A DNA stretch of 64,000 nt from Streptomyces caniferus (lineage in GTDB: Bacteria; Actinomycetota; Actinomycetes; Streptomycetales; Streptomycetaceae): positions 1,559,501-1,623,500 of the forward strand of contig NZ_BLIN01000005.1 of NCBI RefSeq assembly GCF_009811555.1. The letters run 5' to 3'. A program made the position numbers and the translations under genes. The first letter of the stretch is position 1. Every line of letters starts with the position of its first letter. The notes beneath the pieces are model-generated. The model ran no database searches. It was not told where the DNA came from and worked only from the letters and a program-made list of their open reading frames with translations. Of this stretch, positions 1 through 8,450 are shown piece after piece.

Positions 1-614
1 GCGCAATCGCTACGCCCGTCCCAGAGAACGTTGCGTTCCTGCGCGTCGCCGTGGATGAAGGCGGCAGGGCACGCCTCCAGGTGCGGGAGGTTCCTGGCAA
101 GCCGAAGCACCGTCTCCTCCTCGGTGCGCGTGAGCAGGTCACCTGCCGCAGCTACGTGTTTGCCCACGGATTCCGTTCGCGCGCGGACCTCCGCGCGAGA
201 GTCCCAACTAGCGCTGCTGGAGGCGTGCGGAGCGTCATGGAGCACGCGCAGCAGCCAGCCGACCTGACGGTGCACCTTGAGGAGGTCGCGCATGGTGAGC
301 CCTGCGGCGACGGGCTGGCCAGGTGCTGCTGTGAGCAGCAGGGCCAGCTGATCGGGGTCGGCGGCCTGGAGACGGGGAGCGCGGTCGGGGCCAAGGGAGG
401 GCACAGCGAAGCGGTAGGCATGAGTTTCGCGTGCGTAGAGCGCCTTGGAGGGCGAGATCTTTAGGAAGTACCGGGTGCTGTCGGGACAGGTCAGTTCCCA
501 GACCTTGGAGCTCTCCCGATCCCACGAAGTGTCGCGTACGAGCGTGATGGGGCCGATCACATAGGAAGCCCAATCGAGGACGCTCCCCGGAATGCTCATG
601 CGGGGCCGGGCCAT
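1..614 (-). CDS. APH-family phosphotransferase, cut by the window edge
   Basis: An open frame runs from ATG at 614 (or ATG at 599) off the left edge, so only the N-terminal ~204 residues are visible. It is recognised as an aminoglycoside-phosphotransferase-fold (APH/choline kinase) small-molecule kinase by the catalytic loop FIHGDAQERNVLWD near residues 187-200, which has the family HGD....N pattern. The N-lobe shows WDRESSKVWEL and YFLKISPSK, the latter matching the ATP-binding lysine strand. The DFD/DFE metal-binding motif would lie beyond the edge. The substrate cannot be told. It is divergent from the regulator operon that starts at 1093. Confidence 0.8.
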   Translation of the reverse strand, partial: MARPRMSIPGSVLDWASYVIGPITLVRDTSWDRESSKVWELTCPDSTRYFLKISPSKALYARETHAYRFAVPSLGPDRAPRLQAADPDQLALLLTAAPGQPVAAGLTMRDLLKVHRQVGWLLRVLHDAPHASSSASWDSRAEVRARTESVGKHVAAAGDLLTRTEEETVLRLARNLPHLEACPAAFIHGDAQERNVLWDGRSDC

Positions 615-1028
615 CGGAATGCTGGTCAACACGACCACCCATCTCCGTATTCGACTGGCCGTTGGCAGCTCATGAAGACTCCTCGATCAGAGCAGGTTGA
701 ACAGGGGGCAGGCTTCGAGCTGGAGTGGATACGGGAGGGGCAAAGATCGGTGCGACGGTCAGGCAGCTGCGGCGACGCGCTGCGGTCTCATTGCGCGCAT
801 CTCACCTTCCGGTCACGAACGTCGCCTCAACGCTTGAATCCGGCCAAGTCAATTGATCGGTGTGGCACTCCACCTGGCTGAGTACAGCGCCGCGGTATGC
901 CAACACCTTCTGAAGCCCGAACGGGATCCGGTCTATTGGCCAGGTGGAGGCGCGTCTACCGCGCTTCTCCCGCTAGTTGGCAGGAGGTTGAGGATGCCTG
1001 CCGCACTTCCTCGCCGCACATCCCGACG
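615..1028. other. Intergenic region, no gene seen
   Basis: About 410 bases separate the divergent kinase and the regulator. Short open frames here lack a ribosome binding site and any recognisable protein motif. The only clear signal is the palindromic operator just downstream, at 1029-1050. Confidence 0.5.
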
Positions 1029-1050
1029 GTGATATCACTGAAGTGATAAC
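1029..1050. promoter_or_regulatory. Palindromic operator upstream of the first HTH/TPR regulator
   Basis: The sequence GTGATATCACT-GAA-GTGATA contains the perfect inverted repeat TATCACT-GA-AGTGATA, with an extra overlapping half-site (GTGATATCAC). An almost identical site lies at 3943-3963 upstream of the paralogous regulator. It sits about 42 bases before the start at 1093, so it probably overlaps or abuts the promoter. Autoregulation by the adjacent regulators is the simplest inference. Confidence 0.65.
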
Positions 1051-1092
1051 GACCAAACACTGTGCGTTGGTCGAGACCAGGGGACGGGAGAC

Positions 1093-2565
1093 GTGGTGGT
1101 CGGGGAGGAGAGTCGGTGCTGCAGCCGATGTGGTTGCCGGTTGAGTCGTTACAACGTCACTCCGCGATGCGGGGCATGTGCTCGCATCCTTGGTGTCGGC
1201 GACGCGGGTCTGTCGTCGTCGAGGGTTCCGGAGCATGTTTGGCGGGATCACCAGGTGCGGGAGGCTCTGGCCGCATGGGACTTGGGGAAGATGCTGAGCT
1301 TGGTGCGCCACCTTGCCTCTCTTCGACAGGAAGACACAGCGCAGATGACGGGCCTGAGCCAATCCGCGTTGTCCATGCTGGAAAATGGGACTCGGCCCCT
1401 CACTCACATCGACAAGATCACCAGGCTGCTCGATGGACTAGGAGTCCCGCCTGAGCTCGTGCGGCTGCCACTTGCGCGTTCTGGTGCCGCACCTCGTGCT
1501 ACGGGAGACGATGGTTCGGCTGCTCCTGCACCAGAGGAAATCCCGCCCTACGAATGGGAGAGCCCTCTCGCCGTCGCCAGGAGAATGAACGCCACCACCT
1601 CCTCAAATACGGACCCTGAGAGCGTGAAGGTCCTGCAGCGGTCGGTGGAGGACATAGTGGCGCGCTACGAGGCCAGAGGCCCTCATCGGATGGCGCCCGA
1701 GGCGGAAGACCTGCGCAGATACGTGCAAGAACTCTTGGAAGGGCGGCAGCCACCCCGTCAGCAAGAGGCACTGTTTCGTTTGGCGGCACAAGCTTCCGGA
1801 CTGCTCGGCTACATGGCTGTGAACGCCGGCCGTGACTCCTTGGCAGAGGCGTACTGCGCTGAGGCCGAGAAACTCGCGAGTGCCATTGGCGATCAAGACC
1901 TCCTTATGTGGATCGCCGGTACCAGATCCCTCAACGCGTACTACTCAGGCGATTTCGTCACAGCTGTTGGGTGGGCAGACGCTGGCGTCGACCTTGCGCC
2001 GGCGCATCCGCAGGCCATCCGGCTGTTGGCCAATGGACGGGCGAGGGCACTGGGCAAGATGGGCGACAGGACGGGAGCTGAACGGGCACTTGCCGTCGCA
2101 GAGGAACTCACCGTGCGGCATCGACTACCTGGCGGGCTAACCTCCTGTATCTCATTTGTCCCTTATGGCGCCGCTCGAACGTTGGCAAACGCGGCTACTG
2201 CCCATCTCGCTCTCGGCGACACTCAGCGAGTCCTGGAGTGTGCCGACCAGATTGATGATCTCGTAGAGCAATCCGATTCGGCATGGAGTCGCGCTCTGGT
2301 CCGTCTGGACGTGGCTACGGCCCTCCTCAACGGGACAAGCCCGGAGGTCGAACACGCTATGTCGATTGGGCAGCAGGTGCTCTCGGCCGGGAGCGGACCG
2401 CCGATCCGCTCTGTTGTTCAGCGTGTCGGCGAATTGAACGCTCTCGCGGCACGATGGCGAGGCCAGCCCGAGGTAAGGGAGTTCGCCGAAGCGCTACAGG
2501 CATGGCGAGCGACCCCTCAGACCCAGCTCATCGCCAAGGTCTGCGACGATGGCACAGCCGTGTGA
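1093..2565 (+). CDS. Zinc-ribbon / HTH (XRE) / TPR transcriptional regulator, copy 1
   Basis: This 490-residue protein has three parts. Residues ~9-30 form a small zinc-ribbon-like segment (CSRCGCRLSRYN then CGAC). Residues ~60-115 form an XRE-type helix-turn-helix (SLRQEDTAQMTGLSQSALSMLENG). The remainder is helical repeat sequence resembling TPRs (e.g. EAYCAEAEKLASAIGD). Such architecture is common for Streptomyces signal-responsive regulators. The start is GTG 1093; GTG 1096 gives better spacing from the GGGAG site. It is followed after 18 bases by a 2H phosphoesterase, probably co-transcribed. A paralogue lies at 4020-5528 with the same N-terminal layout and the same upstream palindrome. 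The signal sensed is unknown. Confidence 0.85.
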   Translation: MVVGEESRCCSRCGCRLSRYNVTPRCGACARILGVGDAGLSSSRVPEHVWRDHQVREALAAWDLGKMLSLVRHLASLRQEDTAQMTGLSQSALSMLENGTRPLTHIDKITRLLDGLGVPPELVRLPLARSGAAPRATGDDGSAAPAPEEIPPYEWESPLAVARRMNATTSSNTDPESVKVLQRSVEDIVARYEARGPHRMAPEAEDLRRYVQELLEGRQPPRQQEALFRLAAQASGLLGYMAVNAGRDSLAEAYCAEAEKLASAIGDQDLLMWIAGTRSLNAYYSGDFVTAVGWADAGVDLAPAHPQAIRLLANGRARALGKMGDRTGAERALAVAEELTVRHRLPGGLTSCISFVPYGAARTLANAATAHLALGDTQRVLECADQIDDLVEQSDSAWSRALVRLDVATALLNGTSPEVEHAMSIGQQVLSAGSGPPIRSVVQRVGELNALAARWRGQPEVREFAEALQAWRATPQTQLIAKVCDDGTAV

Positions 2566-2583
2566 CCGATCGAGGAGCAGCGG

Positions 2584-3303
2584 GTGCAGCAACTCCAGTA
2601 CGTTCAGGCGTCCTTTCCGCCGGCGCCTCCGCCGTCCCTGGCCGATCCATCAGTGATCGCCGCGCACGAATGGGCCGCATTCGGCGAGGTGAGTGAGATG
2701 GTGAATCACTGGGACAGGCCTGGGTGGACGGCATCCACTCGCGCGTACTACTGGATGATCACTTTTCCTGGTGCCTCCGCACTCATCCAGCGGGCTCGAC
2801 AGTGCCAGCAGGCGCTGCGCTCCCTCGCCTTCGACGACATTGCCGAAGACGGTCTCCACCTGACGCTTGGGCGTATCGGGTCGTCGACCGAGATCTCGCT
2901 GGACCAACTGGATCTATTGATCGCTTCCGTCCAGGTCGACGCCTCCTCATCCGTTTCCCTGCAGGCAGTGCCCATGACCGCCTCCCGTGGCGCGATCCGC
3001 TTCAGCGTCGCGCCGTGGGCACCATTGATCGATCTGCGCATCATGCTCGCCGAGGCAGGGGAGAACGCCGGCCTTCCTCTTCGGAAGCCGACATCGGGAT
3101 TCCGCCCGCACATCGGTATCAGCTACTGCAATCGGGCCACGCCTGCGGCAACTGTCCGGGACATGGTGAGACCGTTGCGCGGCCTCGACGCCGTGGAGGC
3201 GGAGGTGAAACAGGTGCACATAGTCGAGCTGCGGCGCGAGCCGTCGGCCTACCGATGGGACGTGATCCGCACGCTGGAACTCCCCACGGCAACCCTTCAT
3301 TGA
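2584..3303 (+). CDS. 2H phosphoesterase (2'-5' RNA ligase-like) family protein
   Basis: The protein has 239 residues. GTG 2584 is preceded by GAGGAG with good spacing. Two short histidine motifs, HLTLGRIG near residue 93 and RPHIGISYCNR near residue 177, are the paired catalytic histidines of the 2H phosphoesterase superfamily (RNA ligase LigT, cyclic phosphodiesterases). The second has glycine where Thr/Ser is usual (HIG instead of HxT/S), so activity may differ. Members usually act on 2',3'-cyclic phosphate or 2'-5'-linked nucleotides. It follows the first HTH/TPR regulator and probably belongs to its operon. The substrate is unknown. Confidence 0.75.
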   Translation: MQQLQYVQASFPPAPPPSLADPSVIAAHEWAAFGEVSEMVNHWDRPGWTASTRAYYWMITFPGASALIQRARQCQQALRSLAFDDIAEDGLHLTLGRIGSSTEISLDQLDLLIASVQVDASSSVSLQAVPMTASRGAIRFSVAPWAPLIDLRIMLAEAGENAGLPLRKPTSGFRPHIGISYCNRATPAATVRDMVRPLRGLDAVEAEVKQVHIVELRREPSAYRWDVIRTLELPTATLH

Positions 3304-3324
3304 ATCGGCCGGCGAGGGGAAGAG

Positions 3325-3850
3325 TCAGCAGTCCACAGGCGTAAGCAGTCTCTGCTCCGCTACATACGTCACCAGATCATTGACCAGCGCGGAAGCGATG
3401 CAGAGCGGCACCCGAGCGCCGTTCTGCGGGTTGGCTGACCAGATCGGGCGTCGTCTGCGGTCTGGGATGTCGGATTGCGTGGGCTCGTACTGCTCCCCAG
3501 CGTTCCGCCAGACTGCTGACCCAATACAAGCCTCTACCGTGCGCGGCATCGAGGTCATCGCAGGTAGATCGGGCGGCTAACGGAGAAGGATCACCATCCT
3601 GCACTTCCACCCGCAGCACAGGCGATTTCCATCTGGCGCGGACTGAACTCTGGGCCGCCTGGGTGTGTTGAATGGCGTTGGTGAGGAAGTGGTCACCAAC
3701 AGCGCGGGTGTGCCGCAGAGTTCGCCTGCTCTCCACATAGGAAGGGCTGCCCGCGAGATGGCGCGCACCTCTGCCGCGAGGGCGGTGTCGACCACGAGCG
3801 CCCCTCCAAGCACTGCGGGAGGCTATCCACCAAATCCGCCATCTGGCGAC
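3325..3850 (-). pseudogene. Frameshifted RsbW-like ATP-binding (HATPase) regulator relic
   Basis: Three minus-strand frames carry consecutive parts of one RsbW-like anti-sigma/serine kinase. The frame ending near 3690 reads VRAISRAALPMWRAGELCG then TPALLV. The next frame reads FLTNAIQHTQAA, then LRVEVQDGDPSPL and GRGLYWVSSLAERWGA. A third frame appears to hold the C-terminal tail (EQYEPTQSDIPDRRRRPIWSA). NAIQHT and GRGLYWV correspond to the N box and G box of the Bergerat ATP-binding fold. No single frame is complete, so at least two frameshifts have broken it. Residual start and stop positions are approximate. The relic sits between the two regulator operons. Confidence 0.6.
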
Positions 3851-3942
3851 TGGCTCTCGTTCGCCTTCTGGTCGTTCCGTCTCGCGTAGCAATCGACTGT
3901 GGCCAAGATGTGCTCCCGCGGTCGGCTGTGCACATGACAGCA

Positions 3943-3963
3943 GTGATATCACTCATGTGATAT
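3943..3963. promoter_or_regulatory. Palindromic operator upstream of the second HTH/TPR regulator
   Basis: GTGATATCACT-CAT-GTGATA matches the site at 1029-1050 at every position except the three-base spacer. It contains the inverted repeat TATCAC-TCAT-GTGATA. It lies 57 bases upstream of the chosen start at 4020. A GTG inside it (3957) is in frame with the regulator but is more likely part of the operator than a start codon. Confidence 0.65.
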
Positions 3964-4019
3964 GGGCTTGCGAGATGCTGAACGGGCAAGGTTCTGGACG
4001 CCAAGCTGAAGGCAGGCTC

Positions 4020-5528
4020 ATGCAGGGAGACCGACGGCGGTGCATCGGGTGCGGCTCCACCTTGAGTCGCTACAACGCAGAAGCGAAATGCGGACCCTGT
4101 TCACGGCCAACTGCCGTGTGGCCATCTGTACCGCAGCGGGTTTGGCGGGATCCCCAGGTACACCAAGCGCTGGCGGCCTGGGACTTTGGGCAGGTCAGCC
4201 GCCTTGTACGCGAACGTGGATCGCTCCGGCAGGAGGACATCGCCCTCCTCACTGGGGTGCCTCAGCCGTTTCTCTCGATGATGGAGCGAGGGTCCCGCAG
4301 GCTGACACATATTGACAAGATCATTAAATTCCTGTCAGGGCTTGGCACCCCACCAGAACTCGTCAAGGTCCCACTACCCACTGCACCAGTTCGTCCCCCT
4401 CAACTGCCCACCGTCACTGCAGCCGCGGACGACCAAGACCCCGATCTCCCGTGGACGGTGGACCGTATGGTGACGGCACTGACCCGAGCGGTAGGAGGTG
4501 GGGCAATGGATCGTCGCGGCTTCCTTGCAGTGAGCGGAATCGCGCTGACGGCATACGTGCACAACTGGAGTGTGGCCGAGGCGGAACCACTCGTTCGGTT
4601 GCAGAAGGGCAGCAGGGTCTCCAACGAGCTGCTGCTGTCTCTCCAGAAAACGACAAACCACCTTCGGGGAATGGACGCGAGTTCCGGAAGCGGCACCGTT
4701 GCGAAGCTTGGTGACGATCACCTAACGCTCCTTCGAGACATTGCCAAGCACGGCGCGTACGACGAGTCCGCGGGCCGACAGCTTGCAGGGCTCATCGCGG
4801 ATACGGCGACGCAAACAGGGTGGTTCACTTTCGACTCCGGCGCGCCTGACGAAGCCCAGTCCTACTTCTTGGCGGCCTTACGTGCTGCCCGCGCATCGGG
4901 TGATCCGCGATTGGGCGCTGGCGCGCTGTCCTACATGGCGATTCGCGGATATTCCACAGGGCATCCGCGAGATGCGGTCACTGCCGCACGGGCGGCCCTC
5001 GACAAGGTCAAGACGCTGAATGTGCCGGCCCTGGAAGCGATGCTGCTCACCCGGCAGGCCCGTGGGCACGCCATGCTCGGCGCGCAGCAGGCGGCCCTCA
5101 AAGCATTGGGACAGGCGACGGAGCTATGCGCACGGGGGCGATCTGAGCACGACCCGCACTGGCTGTATTGGATCAATGACGGGGAGATCCAAGGACAAGC
5201 TGGCAGCTGTCACCTCGCTCTCGGCAACCCACGGCAGGCGATCAATAGCCTTGCCCAAGCGAGGGAGGCCCTCAATCCGGCGGATGTTCGGACGCGGGCA
5301 CTGTTCCTCTCCCGCGCAGCCACTGCCCAATTCCGAGAAGGCGACATAGAAGCCGGGGGCACCACGGCCAACGAAGCCATGGACCTTGCTGAGCATCTCC
5401 AGTCTGCTCGGCTGAACGAACACGTCCACTCCATGGCCAGCGAGCTCAGCATGGTCTCCAACACACCGCACGCTCGGGAGCTGATTGAGCGGTCTGTTCT
5501 GGTTACAGGGAAGGGGGTACCGCGGTGA
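4020..5528 (+). CDS. Zinc-ribbon / HTH (XRE) / TPR transcriptional regulator, copy 2
   Basis: The protein has 502 residues from ATG 4020. This start is chosen because the N-terminus then aligns with copy 1: CIGCGSTLSRYN..CGPC against CSRCGCRLSRYN..CGAC. An HTH follows (SLRQEDIALLTGVPQPFLSMMERGS). After a linker comes MDRRGFLAVSGIAL at codons starting 4506, which looks like a twin-arginine signal but is internal. The C-terminal ~300 residues are TPR-like helices. It contains a TTA codon at 4878-4880. The stop overlaps the start of the HAD gene by four bases, so the two are translationally coupled. It probably binds the palindrome at 3943-3963. Confidence 0.85.
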   Translation: MQGDRRRCIGCGSTLSRYNAEAKCGPCSRPTAVWPSVPQRVWRDPQVHQALAAWDFGQVSRLVRERGSLRQEDIALLTGVPQPFLSMMERGSRRLTHIDKIIKFLSGLGTPPELVKVPLPTAPVRPPQLPTVTAAADDQDPDLPWTVDRMVTALTRAVGGGAMDRRGFLAVSGIALTAYVHNWSVAEAEPLVRLQKGSRVSNELLLSLQKTTNHLRGMDASSGSGTVAKLGDDHLTLLRDIAKHGAYDESAGRQLAGLIADTATQTGWFTFDSGAPDEAQSYFLAALRAARASGDPRLGAGALSYMAIRGYSTGHPRDAVTAARAALDKVKTLNVPALEAMLLTRQARGHAMLGAQQAALKALGQATELCARGRSEHDPHWLYWINDGEIQGQAGSCHLALGNPRQAINSLAQAREALNPADVRTRALFLSRAATAQFREGDIEAGGTTANEAMDLAEHLQSARLNEHVHSMASELSMVSNTPHARELIERSVLVTGKGVPR

Positions 5529-6259
5529 TCGAGAACCCTCCGGCACTCGTGCTCTGGGACATCGACAGGACTCTGCTCTACGTCGGCAATGTTGACCGGC
5601 AGGTATACCGGGAGGCGTTCTTCGAAGTGGTTGGACGCCCAGCTGAACGGCTCCCCGCCCGTGGCACGGGAGTGACAATGCCCCTCGCGATCGGAAGCCT
5701 GCTTCGGGAGAACGGAGTGGCAGCCAGCGAGGTGCCGAAGCTACTGCCACGCATAGCGGAACTGCTCCCCAAACGCCTGGCCGATCACATGGCAGACCTT
5801 CGAAGCGAGGGCGCACTGATGCCAGGTGCTGTCGCTGCCCTGAGGGCAGTGCATGCCCACCCCGGCCTGGCCTCCACGGTGGTCACGGGCAACCTCAAGC
5901 CAAACGCAATCTTGAAACTCGAAGCCTTCGAGCTCGACCAATTCGTGGATGTCGAGATCGGGGGATACGCCTCTGATGACGACAACCGGCCGGCGCTCGT
6001 CGCTATCGCCCAAAAGCGCGCCCAGGCCAAACACGGCTCCACGTTCGGCCCTTCCAAGACCGTAATCATTGGCGACTCCCTCGAAGACGTCCGTACGGGG
6101 CTTGAAGGCGGAGCAGCTGTCATCGCCGTCGCGTCCGGCACGACTCCTGCGACGGCACTCCAGCAGGCAGGAGCCGACGTTGTGCTCGATGGGTTGACCG
6201 ACATCCAGCAGCTGATGGGCGCACTTTCGGAGGCACTTTCTCCGAGCGAACGTCTCTGA
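5525..6259 (+). CDS. HAD-superfamily phosphatase (phosphoglycolate phosphatase-like)
   Basis: The protein has 244 residues. GTG 5525 overlaps the TGA of the regulator. HAD motif I is LWDIDRTLL near residues 11-19 (DxD nucleophile pair). Motif II is VVTGN, motif III is the lysine before VIIGDS, and motif IV is GDSLEDV. The helical insert after motif I is the C1 cap seen in phosphoglycolate/beta-phosphoglucomutase-like enzymes. Such enzymes hydrolyse small phosphate esters, often sugar or nucleotide phosphates. Coupling to the regulator suggests co-expression. Whether it serves the downstream biosynthetic operon is inference. Confidence 0.85.
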   Translation: MIENPPALVLWDIDRTLLYVGNVDRQVYREAFFEVVGRPAERLPARGTGVTMPLAIGSLLRENGVAASEVPKLLPRIAELLPKRLADHMADLRSEGALMPGAVAALRAVHAHPGLASTVVTGNLKPNAILKLEAFELDQFVDVEIGGYASDDDNRPALVAIAQKRAQAKHGSTFGPSKTVIIGDSLEDVRTGLEGGAAVIAVASGTTPATALQQAGADVVLDGLTDIQQLMGALSEALSPSERL

Positions 6260-6440
6260 CCGGACTCGGAGAAGGAGCGGCAGATGCGGCCTGTGCGTTG
6301 TCGTCCGGGGCTGTGGCGGTGGCTGCGGCACGGGCAGGCGCTCCCCGCAAATTGGCTTTACGCAGCTCGTGTCCGTGCATGCGCAGTACGTACGAGGTCA
6401 TGCCCCGGTCCTGGAAGTACTCGGCGATCTGCCCGGTCAT
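6120..6440 (-). CDS. Possible small protein antisense to the HAD gene end
   Basis: ATG 6440 is preceded on the minus strand by GAGGAG with five-base spacing, a strong ribosome binding site. The first ~33 residues (MTGQIAEYFQDRGMTSYVL, then RMHGHELRKANLRG) look protein-like, followed by an Ala/Pro-rich stretch. The remainder overlaps the 3' end of the HAD gene in antisense, and that part may be spurious. It is divergent from the Nudix gene with only 52 bases between the starts. It is not recognised as a member of any family. Confidence 0.3.
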   Translation of the reverse strand: MTGQIAEYFQDRGMTSYVLRMHGHELRKANLRGAPARAAATATAPDDNAQAASAAPSPSPVRDVRSEKVPPKVRPSAAGCRSTHRAQRRLLPAGVPSQESCRTRRR

Positions 6441-6492
6441 GTGGGCTCCTCATGAGGGCGGACAGCAATTGAATGAATGGAGGGACACTCCC

Positions 6493-6927
6493 GTGCCTGA
6501 GAAGGTCACCAAGGACAAGGTGCTGTGCTACGTCGTGCGCGAGGGAAGGCTGCTGGTGTTCCGGCACGCCGAATATGACTACGAGGAGGTCGGCATCCAG
6601 GTCCCGGCCGGCAGCATCCGTGAGGGCGAGACGCCGGAGGCGGCAGCGCTGCGGGAGGCCCGCGAGGAGACCGGCCTTCACGACTTCAAAATCGCGCGGA
6701 AGCTCGGCGAGACCGTGTACGACATCAGCCCGTACCGGTTCGAACTCCAGCGTCGCCACGTCTTTCATCTGGAGCTGACCGAGCCCACTCCGGAGCGGTG
6801 GATGAGCCAGGAGGACCACGACGGGGAGCAGGAGCCCACACATTTCGAGTGCTTCTGGATTCGGCTGGAGGCAGCCCACATCCTGCAGGCCGGCCAGGGC
6901 GCCCTCCTGGGGCGCCTGTACGACTGA
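6493..6927 (+). CDS. Nudix hydrolase
   Basis: The protein has 144 residues from GTG 6493, preceded by GGAGGG at 6479-6484. A complete Nudix box (G x5 E x7 REAREETGL) spans about residues 44-66 and begins GSIREGETPE. These enzymes hydrolyse nucleoside diphosphates linked to other groups (NDP-sugars, dNTPs, dinucleoside polyphosphates). The C-terminal half contains FECFWIRLEAA, typical of small Nudix proteins. It lies 233 bases before the radical SAM operon in the same direction and may be part of the same unit. It differs clearly from the second Nudix gene at 13474. Confidence 0.9.
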   Translation: MPEKVTKDKVLCYVVREGRLLVFRHAEYDYEEVGIQVPAGSIREGETPEAAALREAREETGLHDFKIARKLGETVYDISPYRFELQRRHVFHLELTEPTPERWMSQEDHDGEQEPTHFECFWIRLEAAHILQAGQGALLGRLYD

Positions 6928-7160
6928 GCTCCATTCGGTCACGTCCCCCGGGGGCAGCCGATGCACCGCACCAACGAACAGCACGAGCACAATCCGATCG
7001 CCCAGATGTACCGCCGTCCGGACGCCGAGTACCACTGTCTCGCAGCTCACGGCCCCGTACCCCTCTGAGCACGGCAGCACATCGAGCAGGTGAATTGTCA
7101 TGGAATTGCCAAGTTGCCGCAGAATCGTGGCGGCTACCGACAACGCCCGGGAGTTCTCGC

Positions 7161-8450
7161 ATGTCCCATGTGACGGAGACAAATCCGCTCGCCCCTTACG
7201 TCCGCGGCGACCTGCCCGGCCGCTTCAACGAACTCGACGTGCTCAGGCGGCACTGGGCACGGTTCGCCGCCGTGTCCCAGGGCGCGGTGGTTCCCCCCTA
7301 TGAGGTCTTGGTTCATCCCTCGAGCGGATGCAATCTGCGCTGCGCCTGGTGCATCGGAGACCACGTCCCCCTTGAGCTGTGGGACGAGCGGCGCGAGCAG
7401 TTGGTGATGCTGGACGCGGCCAAGGACGCGTCGGACCGGCTCCCGGACCATCTGGCGAGCCCGGAGAACATGCTCAAGTTGATCGGTGACATCGTCGACT
7501 ACGAGGTCGAGGCTCCCTACCGGCAGGGCGGCGAAGACCGCTCCGATGTCTTCAAAGTGGAAGCAGTGTCGTTCTCCGGGCTGATCGGCGAACCGCTTGT
7601 CGCCCGCAAGGCCCTGATCCCAGCGTTCGCCCTGCTGGCCGAGCGCGGAATCCGCTACGGGATCTTCACCAACGCTGTACTGATGGATGACGCCTGTATA
7701 GAAGCTCTGCTCCCAGCGGGATACGTGCACATCAGCATCGACGCCGGCACACCAGATACCTACGCCGACCTGAAGTACGGCGGCCGCAAGGCCGGCAAGG
7801 TCATGTTCGAGCGCGCGATGGCCAACCTGGCGCGGCTTGTGCAGCGCCGAGCCGAAGCCGGATCGGAAGTGGAGATCAACACTTCCTTCGTCATGTATCC
7901 CGAGAACTTCCATGAGGTCTATACGGCTGCCCGCCTTATTCGTGAAGCAGGCGCTGACAGCTTGCGCTTGAAGCAGGACAACTCCGGCGAACGCCCACTC
8001 ACGCCCGATCAGGCCAGCCATGCGTCCCGGCTGATCGAGCAGATCCGCAGTGATCTGACGACCGATGCCTTCCGGCTGCTTGAGATCCACAAGATCGGTC
8101 AGACCGCCGAGATGGCGCGGACGTGTTCTACGTGCTCGATCACCGACCTCATGGCCGCGGTGGGCTCCGACGGATGTCTGTACCCGTGCAACTACCACCC
8201 CCGGCCTGGCGGCTTCAGCTACGGCAGCGCGTTGGAAGAGTCCTTCGCGACCGTCTGGGAAGGCAAGCTGCGCGGACAGCTGCGCAGCCAGCTCCCAATG
8301 ATCTGCCCCAAGGTTTGCGACCCGTTCAAGAACCGGTCGAACCGGCTCCTGGCAGAAGCCAAGCAGGTCGCAGCGACCGGCGGTATCGATCTTCTGGAGG
8401 GGCACGTGGCCAACTTGGTCAACGGCGGTGCCTACCTGATCGAGCGGTGA
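7161..8450 (+). CDS. Radical SAM enzyme with SPASM/twitch-like C-terminus
   Basis: The protein has 429 residues. ATG 7161 has GGGAG seven bases upstream. The radical SAM cluster motif CNLRCAWC gives C57, C61 and C64. Six further cysteines near the C-terminus (C322, C325, C339, C343, C382, C386) match auxiliary iron-sulfur cluster ligands of SPASM or twitch domains. Such enzymes act on peptides (RiPP maturases) or oxidise sugars and aminocyclitols (BtrN-type dehydrogenases). No precursor peptide is evident next to it. With a DegT aminotransferase and carbamoyltransferase in the same operon, a carbohydrate or cyclitol dehydrogenase role is favoured by inference. It is the first gene of an eight-gene operon. 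Confidence 0.88.
   Translation: MSHVTETNPLAPYVRGDLPGRFNELDVLRRHWARFAAVSQGAVVPPYEVLVHPSSGCNLRCAWCIGDHVPLELWDERREQLVMLDAAKDASDRLPDHLASPENMLKLIGDIVDYEVEAPYRQGGEDRSDVFKVEAVSFSGLIGEPLVARKALIPAFALLAERGIRYGIFTNAVLMDDACIEALLPAGYVHISIDAGTPDTYADLKYGGRKAGKVMFERAMANLARLVQRRAEAGSEVEINTSFVMYPENFHEVYTAARLIREAGADSLRLKQDNSGERPLTPDQASHASRLIEQIRSDLTTDAFRLLEIHKIGQTAEMARTCSTCSITDLMAAVGSDGCLYPCNYHPRPGGFSYGSALEESFATVWEGKLRGQLRSQLPMICPKVCDPFKNRSNRLLAEAKQVAATGGIDLLEGHVANLVNGGAYLIER

Noticed and set aside
3957-4019. Upstream GTG start for regulator 2
   Set aside because: Lies inside the shared operator and adds residues that do not align with copy 1.
6928-7160. Minus-strand frame starting MTIHLLDVLPCSEGYGAV
   Set aside because: Runs into antisense of the Nudix gene, and no family or ribosome binding site could be supported.
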